From: a bacterium
GTDB taxonomy: Bacteria > Patescibacteriota > Microgenomatia > Levybacterales > UBA12049
Length of the DNA: 6,684 nucleotides
Assembly: GCA_021813005.1 (NCBI GenBank)
Contig: JAKAMH010000053.1
Span: 1 to 6,684 of the forward strand
Direction of reading: 5' to 3'
The notes under the pieces: model-generated
The model's input: only the letters and a program-made list of their open reading frames with translations
The model's database searches: none
Told to the model about the DNA's origin: nothing
Made by a program: the position numbers and the translations under genes
Shown here: piece by piece, positions 6,132 through 6,684 of the stretch
How the letters are laid out: every line of letters starts with the position of its first letter
How positions within the stretch are numbered: position 1 is the first letter of the stretch

Positions 6132-6623
6132 ATGGTTAATATGAAATTGGAACAATTACTTAACACAAGAGGTCTTGTTCAACAAGCTCCGGAACCAAAC
6201 GAAATAAGAGCAAGATTTAAACCTAACACTGAACCCGTAAGAATTTTCTATGGGGAAACATACGACGATAAAGGCAATTCAATTGACAGCATGAAATACT
6301 ACCTATTTTTATCTGAATTAGCTGAAACTCTTCGAGCAGAAGGTGAAACAGTTGACCCTACAATTCTTGTCGCAGATACTGCCGCGCTAAGAAATGTCAG
6401 TGCAAGGCAACAAGAATATTATGCTCTGTTGGGAGATGATCGTGCAAACTTTATTCAAAAAGTTAACGATACATACAACACAGGCTTAAAAATCGTAAGA
6501 ATGAGCGAATATATTGATTCTCCGGAATTTATAGCCGAACGTAGTGAAATAATCCGTCTGAGTGAGGCTGATCCCGAACTGATGGGGGCTGTCGAGAGAA
6601 CTGTCCCTGTGACAAAAGTTTAA
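6132..6623 (+). CDS. Unknown protein, half-length paralogue of the preceding gene
   Basis: The function is unknown. The 163-residue product consists of a short N-terminal tail (about 1-33) and one domain that aligns with about 53-178 of the preceding protein, then stops where that protein goes on for nearly 190 more residues. Conserved pieces are YGETYDDKG (40-48), IDSMKYYLFL (51-60), TILVADT (77-83), NFIQKVNDTYNTG (106-118) and a helical end. The first base of its ATG follows directly after the TAG of the gene before, so translation is probably coupled. AAGGA at 6124-6128 is very close to this ATG but 12 bases from an in-frame ATG at 6141, so the protein may start at Met4 (MKLEQLL). No obvious continuation appears in other frames after the TAA, which favours a genuine short protein over a recent frameshift. 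A likely role is partner or regulator of its larger paralogue or of the synthetase-like enzyme, by inference from context only. Confidence 0.75.
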   Translation: MVNMKLEQLLNTRGLVQQAPEPNEIRARFKPNTEPVRIFYGETYDDKGNSIDSMKYYLFLSELAETLRAEGETVDPTILVADTAALRNVSARQQEYYALLGDDRANFIQKVNDTYNTGLKIVRMSEYIDSPEFIAERSEIIRLSEADPELMGAVERTVPVTKV

Positions 6624-6634
6624 CTTTAAAGAGA

Positions 6635-6656
6635 AAAGGGATTTCTATATTCCTTT
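6635..6656 (+). terminator. Weak hairpin after the last gene
   Basis: AAAGGGAT (6635-6642) can pair with ATTCCTTT (6649-6656) over 8 bp, including one G-U pair, around a 6-base loop, starting 12 bases after the stop codon. The stem is AT-rich and no run of T follows, so intrinsic termination would be weak. The remaining bases to 6684 hold nothing I can assign. Confidence 0.25.
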
Positions 6657-6684
6657 GATGAAATACCTATTTTGATGGATTTAG

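Noticed and set aside
6675..6684. ATG GAT TTA near the end, possibly the start of another gene.
   Set aside because: Only three codons are visible and there is no ribosome site before it; it cannot be supported from this window.

Overview
The window looks like bacterial chromosome, most likely from a member of the Patescibacteria (CPR). I base this on a compact PilT and PilC pair, plus a stand-alone receiver protein whose LLTNLG and YLIKADLTP stretches resemble the short response regulators common in that group. The assignment is inference from remembered family resemblance, not from a marker gene. Genes are tightly packed and several starts lack a Shine-Dalgarno sequence. I found no tRNA, rRNA, CRISPR array, insertion sequence or integrase.

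The left half (1-3489) has moderate GC and mostly CGN arginine codons. It holds the 3' part of a PilT retraction ATPase, then a complete PilC inner-membrane platform protein; together these are the engine of a type IV pilus. A probable promoter (TTGACT, 17 bp, TACACT) then drives a six-helix membrane protein. That protein ends in a coiled coil and a histidine-kinase-like dimerisation hairpin in which the phospho-accepting histidine is alanine, and no ATPase domain follows. Convergent to it, on the minus strand, is a single-domain CheY-like response regulator with all its catalytic residues. The two may form a nonstandard signalling pair, possibly for the neighbouring pilus.

The divergent intergenic region (3490-3628) contains promoters in both directions and a perfect 16-bp palindrome between them, which could be an operator.

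The right half (3629-6623) is visibly lower in GC and prefers AGA/AGG for arginine. It is a three-gene, same-strand unit with gaps of 7 and 0 bases. The first gene is a tryptophanyl-tRNA synthetase-like protein of the archaeal/eukaryotic type, with HFGH and KASSS signature motifs. The next two products match no family I recognise, but they are clearly paralogous to each other: the 163-residue protein corresponds to the N-terminal half of the 367-residue protein. Their shared domain has a layout that may be a degenerate version of the synthetase nucleotide-binding fold without the HIGH motif. This unit, probably acquired horizontally, is the best candidate here for an undescribed system: an aminoacyl-tRNA synthetase-like enzyme with two dedicated partners. 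The window ends 61 bases after the last gene.
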